DNA of 64,000 bases from NCBI RefSeq assembly GCF_040802235.1, contig NC_133158.1, positions 164,397,401 to 164,461,400 on the forward strand. Direction: 5' to 3'. The notes under the pieces were generated by a model. The model did not search any database. It was not told the DNA's origin and saw only the letters and a program-made list of their open reading frames with translations. This document shows positions 1 through 12,186 of the stretch, one piece after another. Source of the DNA: Manis javanica (taxonomy: Eukaryota; Chordata; Mammalia; Pholidota; Manidae). The number at the start of each line of letters is the position of its first letter. Position 1 is the stretch's first letter. The translations under genes were made by a program, and so were the position numbers.

Positions 1-395
1 ACTGCAAAATAATCCAAAATCAACTGAAAGTAAACTGCATACGGTTGATGTTGGTGGGTTAAATAAGCCGTTTTCATATTTTTCTTTTTTTAAATGAAAA
101 GGCTATATTTCAGGGTTTGAGTTAATCAGTTGATTTGCATCTAAAGTCTACTGGGTATCAGATAGATTAAAAAAACCAGGTCCTGAAAGCTGTTGGTTCT
201 TTCCTTTGCTTTTCTTAGTTTTACTTTTTAACTCAATCACCCTTCCATATGGTAAAAGATATCTCAGGAAAAGGGGGAAAGCTAGCCCAACATTGGGAAC
301 AATCTTCCAATATTTTAAGAAGTGAGCAGGTGGATAGATTAAGGCATGAAAAAGTAGCAGAGGTTATGATCCACACAAAGGATGAGCTAGGTAAG
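1..395. other. Unassigned AT-rich sequence
   Basis: No convincing gene or repeat was recognised here. The short open frames lack any family resemblance. The segment ends where a minus-strand LTR begins. Confidence 0.5.
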
Positions 396-1240
396 TGTCT
401 TGTCACTGGGTTTCAGCCCCGGGCAAGTTCACTATGGATTCAGTGAAAAGGAGAAATGACAATGGGATGTTTTCAGGGTTAAAAGAGTTTATTACCCAGC
501 TTTGTTCTCCCAGCTATAGGTCGACCATTAGAATTATGTCTGCAATCCTCTTTCATCCCTGCCTCCTCCCAGAGCACTGGGCAGAGCTCTTTATGTAGTG
601 AGTGTCTTGCCAGTGGGTTTCAGCCCTGGACAAGTTCACTATGGATTCAATGAGACTAAAAAAATGACTGTGGAACGTTCTTGGGATGAAAGGGTTTATA
701 CTTATCTTGCCAATGGGTTTCAGCCCCAGACAAGTTCACTATGGATTCAATGAGACCAAAGATGACAATGGAACATTCTTGGGGTGAAAGGCTTATACCC
801 AACTTCATTTCCACAGTGGCAGGTCAGTCACTAGAATCCCATCCACTCAGAGCAAGTTTGCATACAGCAAGTAGGTCTCTGCCTCTGGGCCTCTCTCCCC
901 GTACAGCCGTCTCAGTCTCTGTCCTCAGTATTGCCACCTCTCGAGTCTCTGCTCTCCTGCAACCTTGCAGCTGTGCCATGTCTACCAGGGCACTGGATGG
1001 AGCTCTTTATAGAGAGTCAATAACAACGTATGGCCCACATGTGTGTAGTGAGCTAGCCAACCAGGGCCAGGTGAGAATCCTGGCCATAGGAACCTTCACT
1101 TTATCCACAGTGACTCAGTCAATAATAGCTTATTGCCTATGGGTGTGGAAGTACTGGCCTAGCAGTAGGCCAATTACATCATCAAGTCATTTAGGTTCAG
1201 GTGAGGATCCTGGCCATAGGGACTTCAATATTTCCCCACA
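396..1240 (-). mobile_element. Outer solo LTR (short subtype), split by a nested LTR
   Basis: On the minus strand, 396-602 and 1110-1240 together match the LTRs of the provirus at 16391-22650. They share the terminal tgtcttg / ccaca ends, the block around gagctctttat, and the segment agtgactcagtcaataatag. The element is interrupted after 602 by another LTR and resumes at 1110. No internal retroviral sequence lies beside it, so it is a solo LTR formed by LTR-LTR recombination. Its own target duplication is unclear: gtaag at 391-395 against gcaga at 1241-1245. Confidence 0.8.
603..1109 (-). mobile_element. Nested solo LTR (long subtype) with a partial internal duplication
   Basis: This element reads on the minus strand and matches the plus-strand LTR at 14232-14667, including the extra central block found only in the long subtype. 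It interrupts another LTR of the same family. The host sequence gtga(g/c) appears on both sides, at 598-602 and 1110-1114, and marks the target duplication. The terminal ~100 bp occurs twice in tandem, 603-704 and again from 705, so the LTR end was duplicated during or after insertion. Confidence 0.8.
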
Positions 1241-1437
1241 GCAGAGTAACTGGCTTTAATCTCCAAACATACTTAATTGATCTCTCTCTTTTTTGTTTTT
1301 TTCTCTCTCTCTCTCCAGCTTTAATTTTTTTCTTTTTGTTTCACTTTTTATCACTCCCTCAATTTCACTCAAGGGGATTTTTACATGAAAAAATGACCAA
1401 AAGGCATTCAGCCATTAACAGAGTTAAAGAGGCCTCC

Positions 1438-1797
1438 TATGTATAAAAACAAAGCAAAACAAAAGGAACAAAATAGCAGTAGACTCACAGACTTAGAGAA
1501 GGAACTAGTGGTTACCAAAGGGGAGGTATTGGGGAAGGTGAGTGGGGAAGGAGGGAAAAGGAGATTAAGGGTCACTATAACTCACAATCATAATATAGGT
1601 AGATCACGGGGGAAGGCAGTACAGCACAGAGAAGACAAGTAATGACTTCTCTATTCAACATCTTACTACACTGATAGATTGTGACCGCAGTGGAGGCTGA
1701 GGACTTGATAATATGGGTGAATGTTGAAACCACTGTGTTGTTTATGTGAAACTATCATAAGATTGTATATCAATGATACTTTAATAAAAAAAAAAGG
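1438..1797 (+). mobile_element. 5'-truncated LINE-1 3' end
   Basis: The sequence matches L1 3' UTRs elsewhere in the window (compare 37980-38310): 'caaaatagcagtagactcacag', 'agaagacaagtaatgac', 'ttgtatatcaatgatac', then an A-tract at about 1785-1797. The flanks ggcctcctatgta (left) and gacctcttacata (right) look like a decayed target duplication. No coding capacity remains. Confidence 0.85.
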
Positions 1798-4027
1798 ACC
1801 TCTTACATAGTTCATTACTCAGCCAACATAACAAAAACTCCCTGATTAATAATGTTCATTAGAATCTGCATTATCTTAAGTGACATTTTGATTATACGAT
1901 TTCATTTGTTAGAGTGGTTTTTGTTGAAAGGCATTCAGCCATTCCTTGCTGTCATCCCTTTGAGAGTGTGGTCTTGAACGTCTCTTTCAATGACAGGTTC
2001 CCAGAGGATGGCAAATCCAGTGCCACAGACCTGGGCAAGGGGAAGGTGACTTGAATGTCTGAAAAGAAAGCTTGGCTCTCTCTAGCTCAGAATGCAACAA
2101 TCATTATTACAAGTTATCACTGTTAACTCAGCCCCAGGGGCTCACTCGAGCTTCTAACAACTAGGACTGTGAGAGCTGAACTTCAGTTTTGCCAGTTGAG
2201 GGGACAGAGTGAATCACGTAGCACCCCCAGACCCTAACAAGCCTCTGTATTGAAGGCTGCTTATCTGATTTTGCACCAAAACCTTGACTGTGCTTGTCAA
2301 GTAGAGTCAGCACAGTTTTAAGAATCACTAAGTCAAAATTACGGCTGAAGTTATGAAGATTCCAAGAGGATTTATTGGAAATAGTTGAATGCACTCTATT
2401 AAGTGAGAAGGATAGAGATTTTACAAACCATTAATTTTTCCCATAACACATGAAATAACTACAAACATATATAATAGGAACCAAATAAATAATTCCAGTT
2501 CTGCCTCCCTGAGGAACTGATTTGATAGCAGCCCAGCCTTCAAAGCGCCAATTTCATTTATGTCCCATTCTGCTTTCTGTTATCCCTCTTTCCTCTTTGT
2601 GACCCAGAACATGACAAGAACAGAAACTGTCTAGGATCACTAAAGCAAGCTATTGCAGGAGCTGGGCTGTTGATTCAGCATTTGGCAGAGGAATAGAAGA
2701 TGTTCAGTAAAAGCCTTTATTTCATTTTTTTTAGGCCAGCAAACAAAAACAGCACATTGGCTTCGCTGTTAAAAAGAACAGAGAAGACAAACCAATACCT
2801 ATTGCTGACATTTCTGTTTCTAATGCAAAAGAGGAAAGTGTTTTCTCCCTTTTCCACCCTTTTCTGGCATCAGGAAGTCTTAAGGAGTCAGACCAAGAAC
2901 ATGGTCCAGGATCTCTCTGCTAGTAAAGGCTTAAAAATAAAATCCATAAAAATAAGTAAATAAAAGAAAGGATTGTCTTTCTCCCAGCTCTTCACTTCTG
3001 ATCCTGTTCGGCTCCAGACTCTCTCCTCTTCCCACTGTGATCCACACTGTTACCTGCCCAATACAATTACTCTCTTTATAAGCTGGACTATTTAGAGAAG
3101 AAAGATGTTTACTCTTTGCAAGCTACCTGCTGCCATAAGCAGTGCTGTGGCTTACAGTTCTGAGCTGACATCGCTGAGGACAGGCTCTTCATAATTAAGC
3201 CACAATGCCTCTCACAAATCTACCATTTCCTTGCTTATGTTTTGCTGAACTCTCAGTGCTGCGTATTTCACCAGCCCAATTTTCTACAGCAGAGGGAGTT
3301 TGAGTTCAAAATAAAGGACAAAAGTCTCCTTCTCCTTTTGTACCATCTCTGGTAAAACTACCAACACTCTGGGCCAGCCAAAGGTTTGCTCTAGAGAATA
3401 AACAGGTGTTCGATTCTCTCTCTTTGGGAAAGGTGTTTTGAGATCAGCATTATCATATATTGTAATTTTCAGAATTATGCCTGCTCTGAGCCATCTCTCT
3501 TTCTTATAAAAGTAGAGAGCAATGAAATAGTTGGCTTGGAGAGCGTTTCTTCTTGTTGCTTGTCAATGGTGCTATTAGTGTTTCCTTTCCATCTTCTTCT
3601 GTTTCTTCAGGTGTTCCTTATCATTTCTGTTGTGTCCATGCCCTCCAGGAATTTCTGCTGCCATTTTCCTTCAACTGGAAGTTTCTTTAGACTTTGCTTA
3701 TTTAGAAAGGGAAATAGCTTTCCTAAAATGTGTGAGATCCAAAGAAATTTTTCTTGTGGAAATTATTGACTAGTTAAATGATTATTGCCAGTATTGAGAT
3801 GATAAAAGCTTTGTCTATCTTGAGTATTTTAGAATCCTAGGATCATAGAATGTATGTCATTTTTCTTTAAAATGTTAATGCATTTCACAGACATTCCTCA
3901 CAGTGCTCATTAAAGTTTTCTGAGGTAGGGTTAGGTCAGCATTTCAAGTGTTGTATTCAGACAGAGTGACCAAGGAATTATCCTGGCAGGGGTCCTGCTG
4001 AAATTAGATGAGCACTTGAATGATAAA
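1798..4027. other. Unassigned intergenic sequence
   Basis: About 2.2 kb without a recognisable gene or a repeat I can name. Open frames at 2161-2394, 2700-2963 and 3536-3769 have low-complexity or hydrophobic composition and no family motif, and are judged to be chance. Confidence 0.5.
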
Positions 4028-4041
4028 AATGATAATCCTGG
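4028..4041. repeat. Target-site duplication, left copy (composite L1, plus)
   Basis: aatgataatcctgg occurs here immediately before the L1 5' end and again at 12527-12540 immediately after the final A-tract. The pair brackets the full 8.5-kb L1 plus env/LTR unit, so the whole was inserted in one target-primed reverse transcription event. Confidence 0.93.
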
Positions 4042-5428
4042 GGCGGAGCCAGGATGACGGCGTGAGTAGAGCAGTGGAAATCTCCTCCCAAAAACACATA
4101 GAGATATGAAAATATAACAAAGAAAAATCTTCTTAAAATAAAGACCACAGGACATAGGACAACATCCAGACCACATCCACACCTGCAAGAACCCAGCGCC
4201 TTGCAAAGGGGGTAAGATACAAGCCCCGGCCCGGCGGGACCCGAGCGCCCCCACCCCCGGCTCCCGGCGGGTGGAAAGAAACTGGAGCGGTTTTTTTTTT
4301 TTTTTGGCGAGTGCTTTTTGGAAGCCTTAAAGGGACAGGGACCCCGTTGCTAGGAAGGCAGGGTGGTGGGACCGGTGAGCGGGTGCCTGGGACCGGCACC
4401 TGAGGACAAAGAATATCCCACGTTTTTCTCTGTGGGACCGGAGGGTGGGTGCCTGAGACCGGCGCCTGAGGACGGAGGAAATCGTGCGTTTTTCCCCCTT
4501 TTTTTTTCTCTCTTTTTGGCGAGTGCTTTTTGGAAGCCTTAAAGGGACAGGGACCCTGGTGCTAAGGAGGCAGAACAGCAGGACTGGTGAGCGTGTGCCT
4601 GGGACCGGCGCTTGAGGACAAAGAATATCGCGTGTTTTTCCCTGTGGGACCGGTGGGAGGGTACCTGAGACCGGAACCTGAGGACAGAGGAAATCGTGCG
4701 TTTTCCCCCTTTTTTTTCTCTTTTTGGCGAGTGCTTTTTGGAAGCCTTAAAGGGACAGGGACCCCGGTGCTAGGGAGGCAAGGTGACGGGACTGGAGAGC
4801 GGGTGCCTGGGACCAGGGCCTGAGGACAAAGAATATCGTGCGTTTTTCCCTGCAGGACCGGTGGGCGGGTGCTTCTTGGAAGCCTTGAAGGGACAGGGAC
4901 CCTGGTGCTAGGGAGGCAGGGCAGCAGGACCAGTGAGCAGGTGCCTGGGACCGGCGCCTGAGGACTAAAAAAAAAATCGCATGTTTTTTCCTTTTTTTTT
5001 TTCTGTTCCCTCTGTCATTGTTGCTGTTGTTGTTTCGGTTTGGAGAGTGCTTTTTGGACGTCTTAAAGGGGCAGGACAGGTCACTTAGACCAGAGGCAGG
5101 GAATCTGGGGATCTCTGGGCACTCTAACCCCCTAGGCAGCAGGGAGCACAGAGGCCTCTTACGGAGATAAATAGCCTCCCAGGCGCTCCCCCTCCAACAG
5201 GGCTCCACCATTTTGGAGGAGCAGCCCCAGCCAGGCCACACCCACAGCAACAGCGGAGATAAACCCCATAGCAACGTGGCAGGAAGCACAAGCCCTGTCT
5301 GCGCACAACTGCACAGCATAAGCCACTAGAGGTCGATATTCTCCCAGGAGAGGAAGGCCACAAACCAACAAGAAGGGAAGCTCTTCCAGCAGTCACTTGT
5401 ACCAGCTCTGCAAACTATCTCTATCACC
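4042..5428 (+). promoter_or_regulatory. L1 5' UTR with tandem monomer-like repeats
   Basis: It opens with ggcggagccaggatgacggcg, matching the 5' end of the minus-strand copy near 56208. A GC-rich unit starting ggcgagtgctttttggaagc recurs at 4306, 4518 and 4726, with partial units near 4867 and 5043. The first three are spaced about 212 and 208 bp. In mouse L1s such monomers form the internal promoter; the same role here is inferred. The rest up to the ORF1 ATG is a non-repeated tether. Confidence 0.8.
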
Positions 5429-6319
5429 ATGAAAAGGCAAAACTACAGGCAGACAAAGATCACAGAGACAACACCTGAGAAGGAGACAGACCTAACCAGT
5501 CCTCCTGAAAAAGAATTCAAAATAAAAATCATGAACATGCTGACAGAGATGCAGAGAAAAATGCAAGAGCAATGGGATGAGATGCAGGGAAAAATGTAAG
5601 AGCAATGGGATGAAGTCCAGAGGGAGATCACAGATGTCAGGAAGGAGATCACAGAAGTGAAACAATCCCTGGAAGGATTTATAAGCAGAATTGATAAGAT
5701 GCAAGAGGCCATTGAAGGAATACAAGCCAGAGAGCAGGAACGTATAGAAGCTGACATAGAGAGAGAAAAAAGGATCTCCGGGAATGAAACAACACTAAGA
5801 GAACTATATGACCAAACCAAAAGGAATAATATTCGTATTATAGGGGTACCAGAAGAAGAAGAAAGAGGAAAAGGGATAGAAAGTCTCTTTGAAGAAATAA
5901 TTGCTGAAAACTTCCCCAAACTGGGGGAGGAAATAATCGAACAGACCATGGAATTACACAGAACCCCCAACAGAAAGGATCAAAGGAGGACAACACCAAG
6001 ACACATAGTAATTAAAATGGCAAGGATCAAGGACAAGGAAAGAGTTTTAAAGGCAGCTAGAGAGAAAAAGGTCACCTATAAAGGAAAACCCATCAGGCTA
6101 ACATCAGACTTCTCGACAGAAACCCTACAGGCCAGAAGAGAATGGCATGATATACTTAATGCAATGAAACAGAAGGGCCTTGAACCAAGGATACTGTATC
6201 CAGCACGACTATCATTTAAATATGATGGCGGGATTAAACAATTCCCAGATAAGCAAAAGCTGAGGGAATTTGCTTCCCACAAACCACCTCTACAGGGCAT
6301 CCTACAGGGACTGCTCTAG
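5429..6319 (+). pseudogene. L1 ORF1 (RNA-binding chaperone), broken by a nonsense codon
   Basis: The frame from ATG 5429 to the stop at 6317-6319 is 296 codons, the same length as the intact ORF1 at 53885-54775. Codon 57 (5597-5599) is TAA where the intact copy has CAA, a single C-to-T change inside the coiled-coil region. Downstream, the RRM-like and C-terminal domains remain open from 5657, including the conserved LYPARLSF-type stretch. ORF1p normally trimerises through its coiled coil and coats L1 RNA. Confidence 0.9.
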
Positions 6320-6514
6320 ATGGGAACACTCCTAAAAAGAGCACAGAACAAAACACACAACATATGAAGAATGGAGGAGGAATAAGAAGGGAGAGAAGAA
6401 AAGAATCTCCAGACAGTGTATATAAGAAGAGCTCAATAAGCAAGTTAAGTTAGGCAGTAAGATACTAAAGAAGCTAACCTTGAACCTTTGGTAACCACGA
6501 ATCTAAAGCCTGCA

Positions 6515-9500
6515 ATGGCAATAAGTACATATCTCTCAATAGTCACCCTAAATGTAAATGGCCTTAATGCGCCAATCAAAAGACACAGAGTAATAGAATG
6601 GATAAAAAAGCAAGACCCATCTATATGCTGCTTACAAGAAACTCACCTTAAACCCAAAGACAAGCATAGACTAAAAGCCAAGGGATGAAAAACATATTTC
6701 AGGCAAACAACAGTGAGAAGAAAGCAGGGGTTGCAGTACTAATATCAGACAAAACAGACTTCAAAACAAAGAAAGTAACAAGAGATAAAGAAGGATACTA
6801 CGTAATGATAAAGGGCTCAGTCCAACAAGAGGATATAACCATTCTAAATCTATATGCACCCAATACAGGAGCACCAGCATATGTGAAGCAAATACTAACA
6901 GAACTAAAGAGGGAAATAGACTGCAATGCATTCATTTTAGGAAACTTCAACACGCCACTCACCCCAAAGGATAGATCCACCGGGCAGAAAATAACTAAGG
7001 ATACACAGGCACTGAACAACACACTAGAACAGATGGACCTAATAGACGCCTATAGAACTCTACATCCAAAAGCAACAGGATATACATTCTTCTCAAGTGC
7101 ACATGGAACAATCTCCAGAATAGACCACATACTAGCTCACAAAAAGAGCCTCAGTAAACTCCAAAATATTGAAATTCTACCAACCAATTTTTCAGACCAC
7201 AAAGGTATAAAAGTAGAAATAAATTCTACAAAGAAAAAAAAAGGCTCACAAACACATGGAGGCTTAACAACATGCTACTAAATAATCAGTGGATCAATGA
7301 ACAAATCAAAACAGAGATCAAGGAATATATAGAAACAAATGACAACAACAACACTAAGCCCCAACTTCTGTGGGATGCAGCAAAAGCAGTCTTAAGAGGA
7401 AAGTATATAGCAATCCAGGCACACTTGAAGAAGGAAGAACAATCCCAAATGAATAGTCTAACATCACAATTATTAAAACTGGAAAAAGAAGAACAAATGA
7501 GGCCTAAAGTCAGCAGAAGGAGGGACATAATAAAGATCAGAGAAGAAATAAACAAAATTGAGAAGAATGAAACAATAGCAAAAATCAACGAAACCAAGAG
7601 CTGGTTCTTTGAGAAAATAAACAAAATAGATAAGCCTCTAGCCAAACTTATTAAGAGAAAAAGAGAATCAACACAAATCAACAGAATCAGAAATGAGAAT
7701 GGAAAAATCACAACAGACTCCACAGAAATACAAAGAATTATTAAAGACTACTATGAAAACCTATATGCCAACAAGCTGGAAAACCTAGAAGAAATGGACA
7801 ACTTCCTAGAAAAATACAACCTTCCAAGACTGACCAAGGAAGAAACACAAAAGTTAAACAAACCAATTACGAGCAAAGAAATTGAAATGGTAATCAAAAA
7901 ACTACCCAAGAACAAAACCCCGGGACTGGACGGATTTACCTCGGAATTTTATCAGACACACAGAGAAGACATAATGCCCATTCTCCTTAAAGTGTTCCAA
8001 AAAATAGAGGAAGAGGGAATACTCCCAAACTCATTCTATGAAGCCAACATCACCCTAATACCAAAACCAGGCAAAGACCCCACCAAAAAAGAAAATTACA
8101 GACCAATATCCCTGATGAATGTAGATGCAAAAATACTCAATAAAATATTAGCAAACAGAGTTCAACAGTATATCAAAAGGATCATACACCATAACCAAGT
8201 GGGATTCATCCCAGGGATGCAAGGATGGTACAACATTCGAAAATCCATCAACATCATCCACCCCATCAACAAAAAGAAAGACAAAAACCACGTGATCATC
8301 TCCATAGATGCTGAAAAAGCATTTGACAAAATTCAACATCCATTCATGATAAAAACTCTCAGCAAAATGGGAATAGAGGGCAAGTACCTCAACATAATAA
8401 AGGCCATATATGATAAACCCACAGCCAGCATTATACTGAACAGCGAGAAGCTGAAAGCATTTCCTCTCAGATCGGGAACCAGACAGGGATGCCCACTCTC
8501 CCCACTGTTATTTAACATAGTACTGGAGGTCCTAGCCACGGCAATCAGACAAAACAAAGAAATACAAGGAATCCAGATTGGCAAAGAAGAAATTAAACTG
8601 TCACTATTTGCAGATGATATGATACTGTACATAAAAAACCCTAAAGACTCCACTCCAAAACTACTAGAACTGATATCAGAATACAGCAAAGTTGCAGGAT
8701 ACAAAATTAACACACAGAAATCTGTAGCTTTCCTATACACTAACAATGAATCAATAGAAAGAGAAATCAGGAAAACAATTCCATTCACCATTGCATCAAA
8801 AAGAATAAAATACCTAGGAATAAACCTAACCAAAGAAGTGAAAGACTTATACTCTGAAAACTACAAGTCACTCTTAAGAGAAATTAAAGGGGACACTAAT
8901 AAATGGAAACTCATCCCATGCCCATGGCTAGGAAGAATTAATATCATCAAAGTGGCCATCCTGCCCAAAGCAATATACAGATTTGATGCAATCCCTCTCA
9001 AATTAACAGCAACATTCTTCAATGAATTGGAACAAATAATTCAAAAATTCATATGGAAACACCAAAGACCCCGAATAGCCAAAGCAATCCTGAGAAAGAA
9101 GAATAAAGTAGGGGGGATCTCACTCCCCAACGTCAAGCTCTACTACAAAGCCATAGTAATCAAGACAATTTGGTACTGGCACAAGAACAGGGCCACAGAC
9201 CAGTGGAACAGATTAGAGACTCCAGAAATTAACCCAAACATATATGGTCAATTAATATTTGATAAAGGAGCCATGGACATACAATGGCAAAATGACAGTC
9301 TCTTCAACAGATGGTGCTGGCAAAACTGGACAGCTACATGTAGGAGAATGAAACTGGACCATTGTCTAACCCCGTATACAAAGGTAAACTCAAAATGGAT
9401 CAAAGACCTGAATGTAAGTCATGAAACCATTAAACTCTTGGAAAAAAACATAAGCAGGCAAAAACCTCTTAGATATAAACATGAGTGACCTCTTCTTGAA

Positions 9501-10332
9501 CATATCTCCCCGGGCAAGGAAAACAACAGCAAAAATGAGCAAGTGGGACTACATTAAGCTGAAAAGCTTCTGTACAGCGAAAGACACCATCAATAGAACA
9601 AAAAGGAACCCTACAGTATGGGAGAATATATTTGAAAATGACAGATCCGATAAAGGCTTGACGTCCAGAATATATAAAGAGCTCACATGCCTCAACAAAC
9701 AAAAAACAAATAACCCAATTAAAAAATGGGCAGAGTAACTGAACAGACAGTTCTCTAAAAAAGAAATACAGATGGCCAAGAGACACATGAAAAGATGCTC
9801 CACATCGCTAATTATCAGAGAAATGCAAATTAAAACTACAATGAGGTATCACCTCAGACCAGTAAAGATAGCTGCCATCCAAAAGACAAACAACAACAAA
9901 TGTTGGCGAGGCTGTGGAGAAAGGGGAACCCTCCTACACTGCTGGTGGGAATGTAAATTAGTTCAACCATTGTGGAAAGCCGTATGGAGATTCATCAAAA
10001 TGCTCAAAACAGACCTACCATTTGACCCAGGAATTCCACTCGTAGGAATTTACCCTAAGAACGCAGCAATCAAGTTTGAGAAAGACAGATGCACCCCTAT
10101 GTTTATCGCAGCACTATTTACAATAGCCAAGAATTGGAAGCAACCTAAATGTCCATCAGTAGATGAATGGATAAAGAAGATGTGGTACATATACACAATG
10201 GTATACTACTCAGCCATAAGAAGTGGAAAAATCCAACCATTTGCAGCAACATGGATGGAGCTGGAGAGTATTATGCTCAGTGAAATAAGCCAAGTGGAGA
10301 AAGAGAAATACCAAATGATTTCACTCATCTGA
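6515..10332 (+). pseudogene. L1 ORF2 (endonuclease-reverse transcriptase), multiply disrupted
   Basis: Starts at ATG 6515. All parts are recognisable: AP-like endonuclease ([20 protein letters not shown]), reverse transcriptase with FADDM, and the C-terminal Cys-rich knuckle. Against the intact copy there is a 1-bp deletion near 6686, another in the A-run near 7230-7242, a 4-bp insertion near 9453-9456, and a GAA-to-TAA change near 9737. The longest open piece, 7272-9488, spans the reverse transcriptase domain. It cannot encode full-length ORF2p. Confidence 0.92.
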
Positions 10333-10698
10333 GGAGTATAAGAACAAAGGAAAAACTGAAGGAACAAAACAGCAGCGGAATTACAGAACCCAAAAATGGA
10401 CTAACAAGTACCAAAGGGTAAGGAACTGGGGCGGATCGGTGGGCAGGGAGGGATAAGGGGGGAGAAAAGGAAGGGGGGTATTAAGATTAGCATGCATGGG
10501 GGGGAGGGAGAAAGGGGAGGGTGGGCTTCACAACACAGAGAGGACAAGTAGTGACTCTACAACATTTTGCTAAGCTGATGGACAGTAACTGTAATGTGGT
10601 TGTTAGGGGGGACCTGATATAGGGAAGAGCATAGTAAACATAGTATTCTTCATGTAAGTGTAGATTAAAAATTAAAAAAAAAAAAGAAAGAAAGAAAA
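10333..10698 (+). other. L1 3' UTR with G-rich tract and internal A-rich tail
   Basis: After the ORF2 stop comes a G-rich polypurine stretch (about 10429-10522) typical of mammalian L1 3' UTRs, with quadruplex-forming potential. The UTR ends in attaaaaatt followed by an A-run and (aaag)n at 10664-10698. Its last ~60 bp differ from other L1 3' ends in this window, which finish like ttgtatattaatggtacc. The A-rich tract looks like the poly(A) tail of the source L1, now internal. Confidence 0.8.
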
Positions 10699-11080
10699 GG
10701 GGGATTACTCCTTGATAGGATAAAACTTGGTAAATCAAAGATCAATGCATGCTTTAAATATCCTTAATGTTGATCACTTAAAGGGTGTCAGATGATCACC
10801 TATGGAGGTACTCTTTTCTGATAATATTCCTTTCTCTTAATAAAAAAAAAAAAAGCAGTTACTGTGTGCTGACCTCCAATGAGTTCTGCACAGTGGTATA
10901 GAGGGCATGTCAAAGTGTGGGCAAAGGGTCTGTTTGTTTCTATGCTGAAGATCAAGGCCTAGCTTGGATACCCAGAAAATGAACCAAGATACGATATGAG
11001 GAGGAGCTTCCGGCATCAGCACTCTCTGGAGGACTTGTGCCGGGGGATGATCATCAAAAAGCCTCCACAGGGATCCGGAT

Positions 11081-11545
11081 GATGCTGCGGTTGTGGCTGC
11101 ATCCAGCCCACCGTCTCCTGGACTTGCCGTAGGAATGAGGAGGGAGATGTCTAGGCTGGCATGTGCATACATTGAGACAACAAATTTGATCGGATCTGTA
11201 CTGTTGGAACTCAACCAGGAGTTGGGAGGGGTGCAAGTTGTAGCATTCCAAAACCTTATGACTATAGACTATCTACGGTTGAAAGAACATATGGGATGTG
11301 AACAGATCCCAGAAATGGGCTGCTTTAATTTGTCTGATTTCTCTCAGACTGTTCAAGCACAGCTGGACAATATCCATCATATCATAGACAAATTTTCACA
11401 AATGCCTAGGGTGCCTAAATGGTTTTCTTGGCTTCACTGGAGATGGATGGTAATTATAGATTTGCTTTGTTTATGTCACCGTATTCCTATTATGTTAATA
11501 TGTGTGTGCAAATTAGTTAGTAGTTTAAAACCTATACATACTTAA
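11081..11545 (+). pseudogene. Retroviral env transmembrane-subunit fragment
   Basis: An open stretch of about 150 codons reads as a TM ectodomain: a leucine-rich helix, a QNLMTIDYL-type segment resembling the immunosuppressive region, two cysteines seven residues apart (CEQIPEMGC), a membrane-proximal tryptophan-rich part, and a hydrophobic membrane span near the end. Upstream frames towards 10855 contain stops, so no SU subunit or signal peptide can be made. The two close cysteines without a CC doublet suggest a betaretrovirus-type rather than gammaretrovirus-type TM; this class assignment is tentative. Confidence 0.7.
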
Positions 11546-12186
11546 GGTACCCTACAAGAAGATATGTCAAAGAAATAATCAATCCTCCCATGTTTTCTTC
11601 CATATGCTACCTCTATAGCTCTTCTTCTTCCTTCCTAATTACAACTCTTAAATAGAATTCATGTCTCATATCGAATTTACCGAGCATCATAATTCCTCCA
11701 GGTGGTGAAGATACCTCGAGACAAGTGCTGGGCATAGAAGCCACAGGGCATAAATCTGCAAAGGAGTAAAAAGCTAACCTTTTCAAACAATATGGCTTCT
11801 CTCTCACTTACCAACTTTACATCTCCCTGTATGGCCCCGGAAGATGACTGGTTAGCCAGAGACGGGTAAGATTCCTCAAGGGAGGAACAACCTCAGACAG
11901 GCACAGTCGCAGGGGGGCCATCAGGTGAGAATTTGGGGATCAACAGAGGTGAGGCTCAGAACCTCACCCCCCCTGCTTTGAGAGAAATCTTCTGCATCTG
12001 TGGATGTTTTGCTGCCCTTGTCTAGCTTGGATTAATACTTAGTCCATAGGCACACACCTGATCATCTGATCATCTACATTTGCCCTCTTACAGCACTAAA
12101 CTATGTTTTCTACCTTTATCTTGCATCTACGTACCACTTCAGCATTTTATTAAAAATAAAAATAATAATAATAATAAAGGGAGAAA

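Noticed and set aside
6685-6688. A simple nonsense mutation at the start of ORF2 in the plus L1
   Set aside because: Comparison with the intact copy shows one missing G, so the stop results from a 1-bp deletion.
11093-11545. A functional, co-opted envelope gene
   Set aside because: Only part of TM is open, the upstream frame has stops, and the second copy is frameshifted. It is better explained as cargo of the L1.
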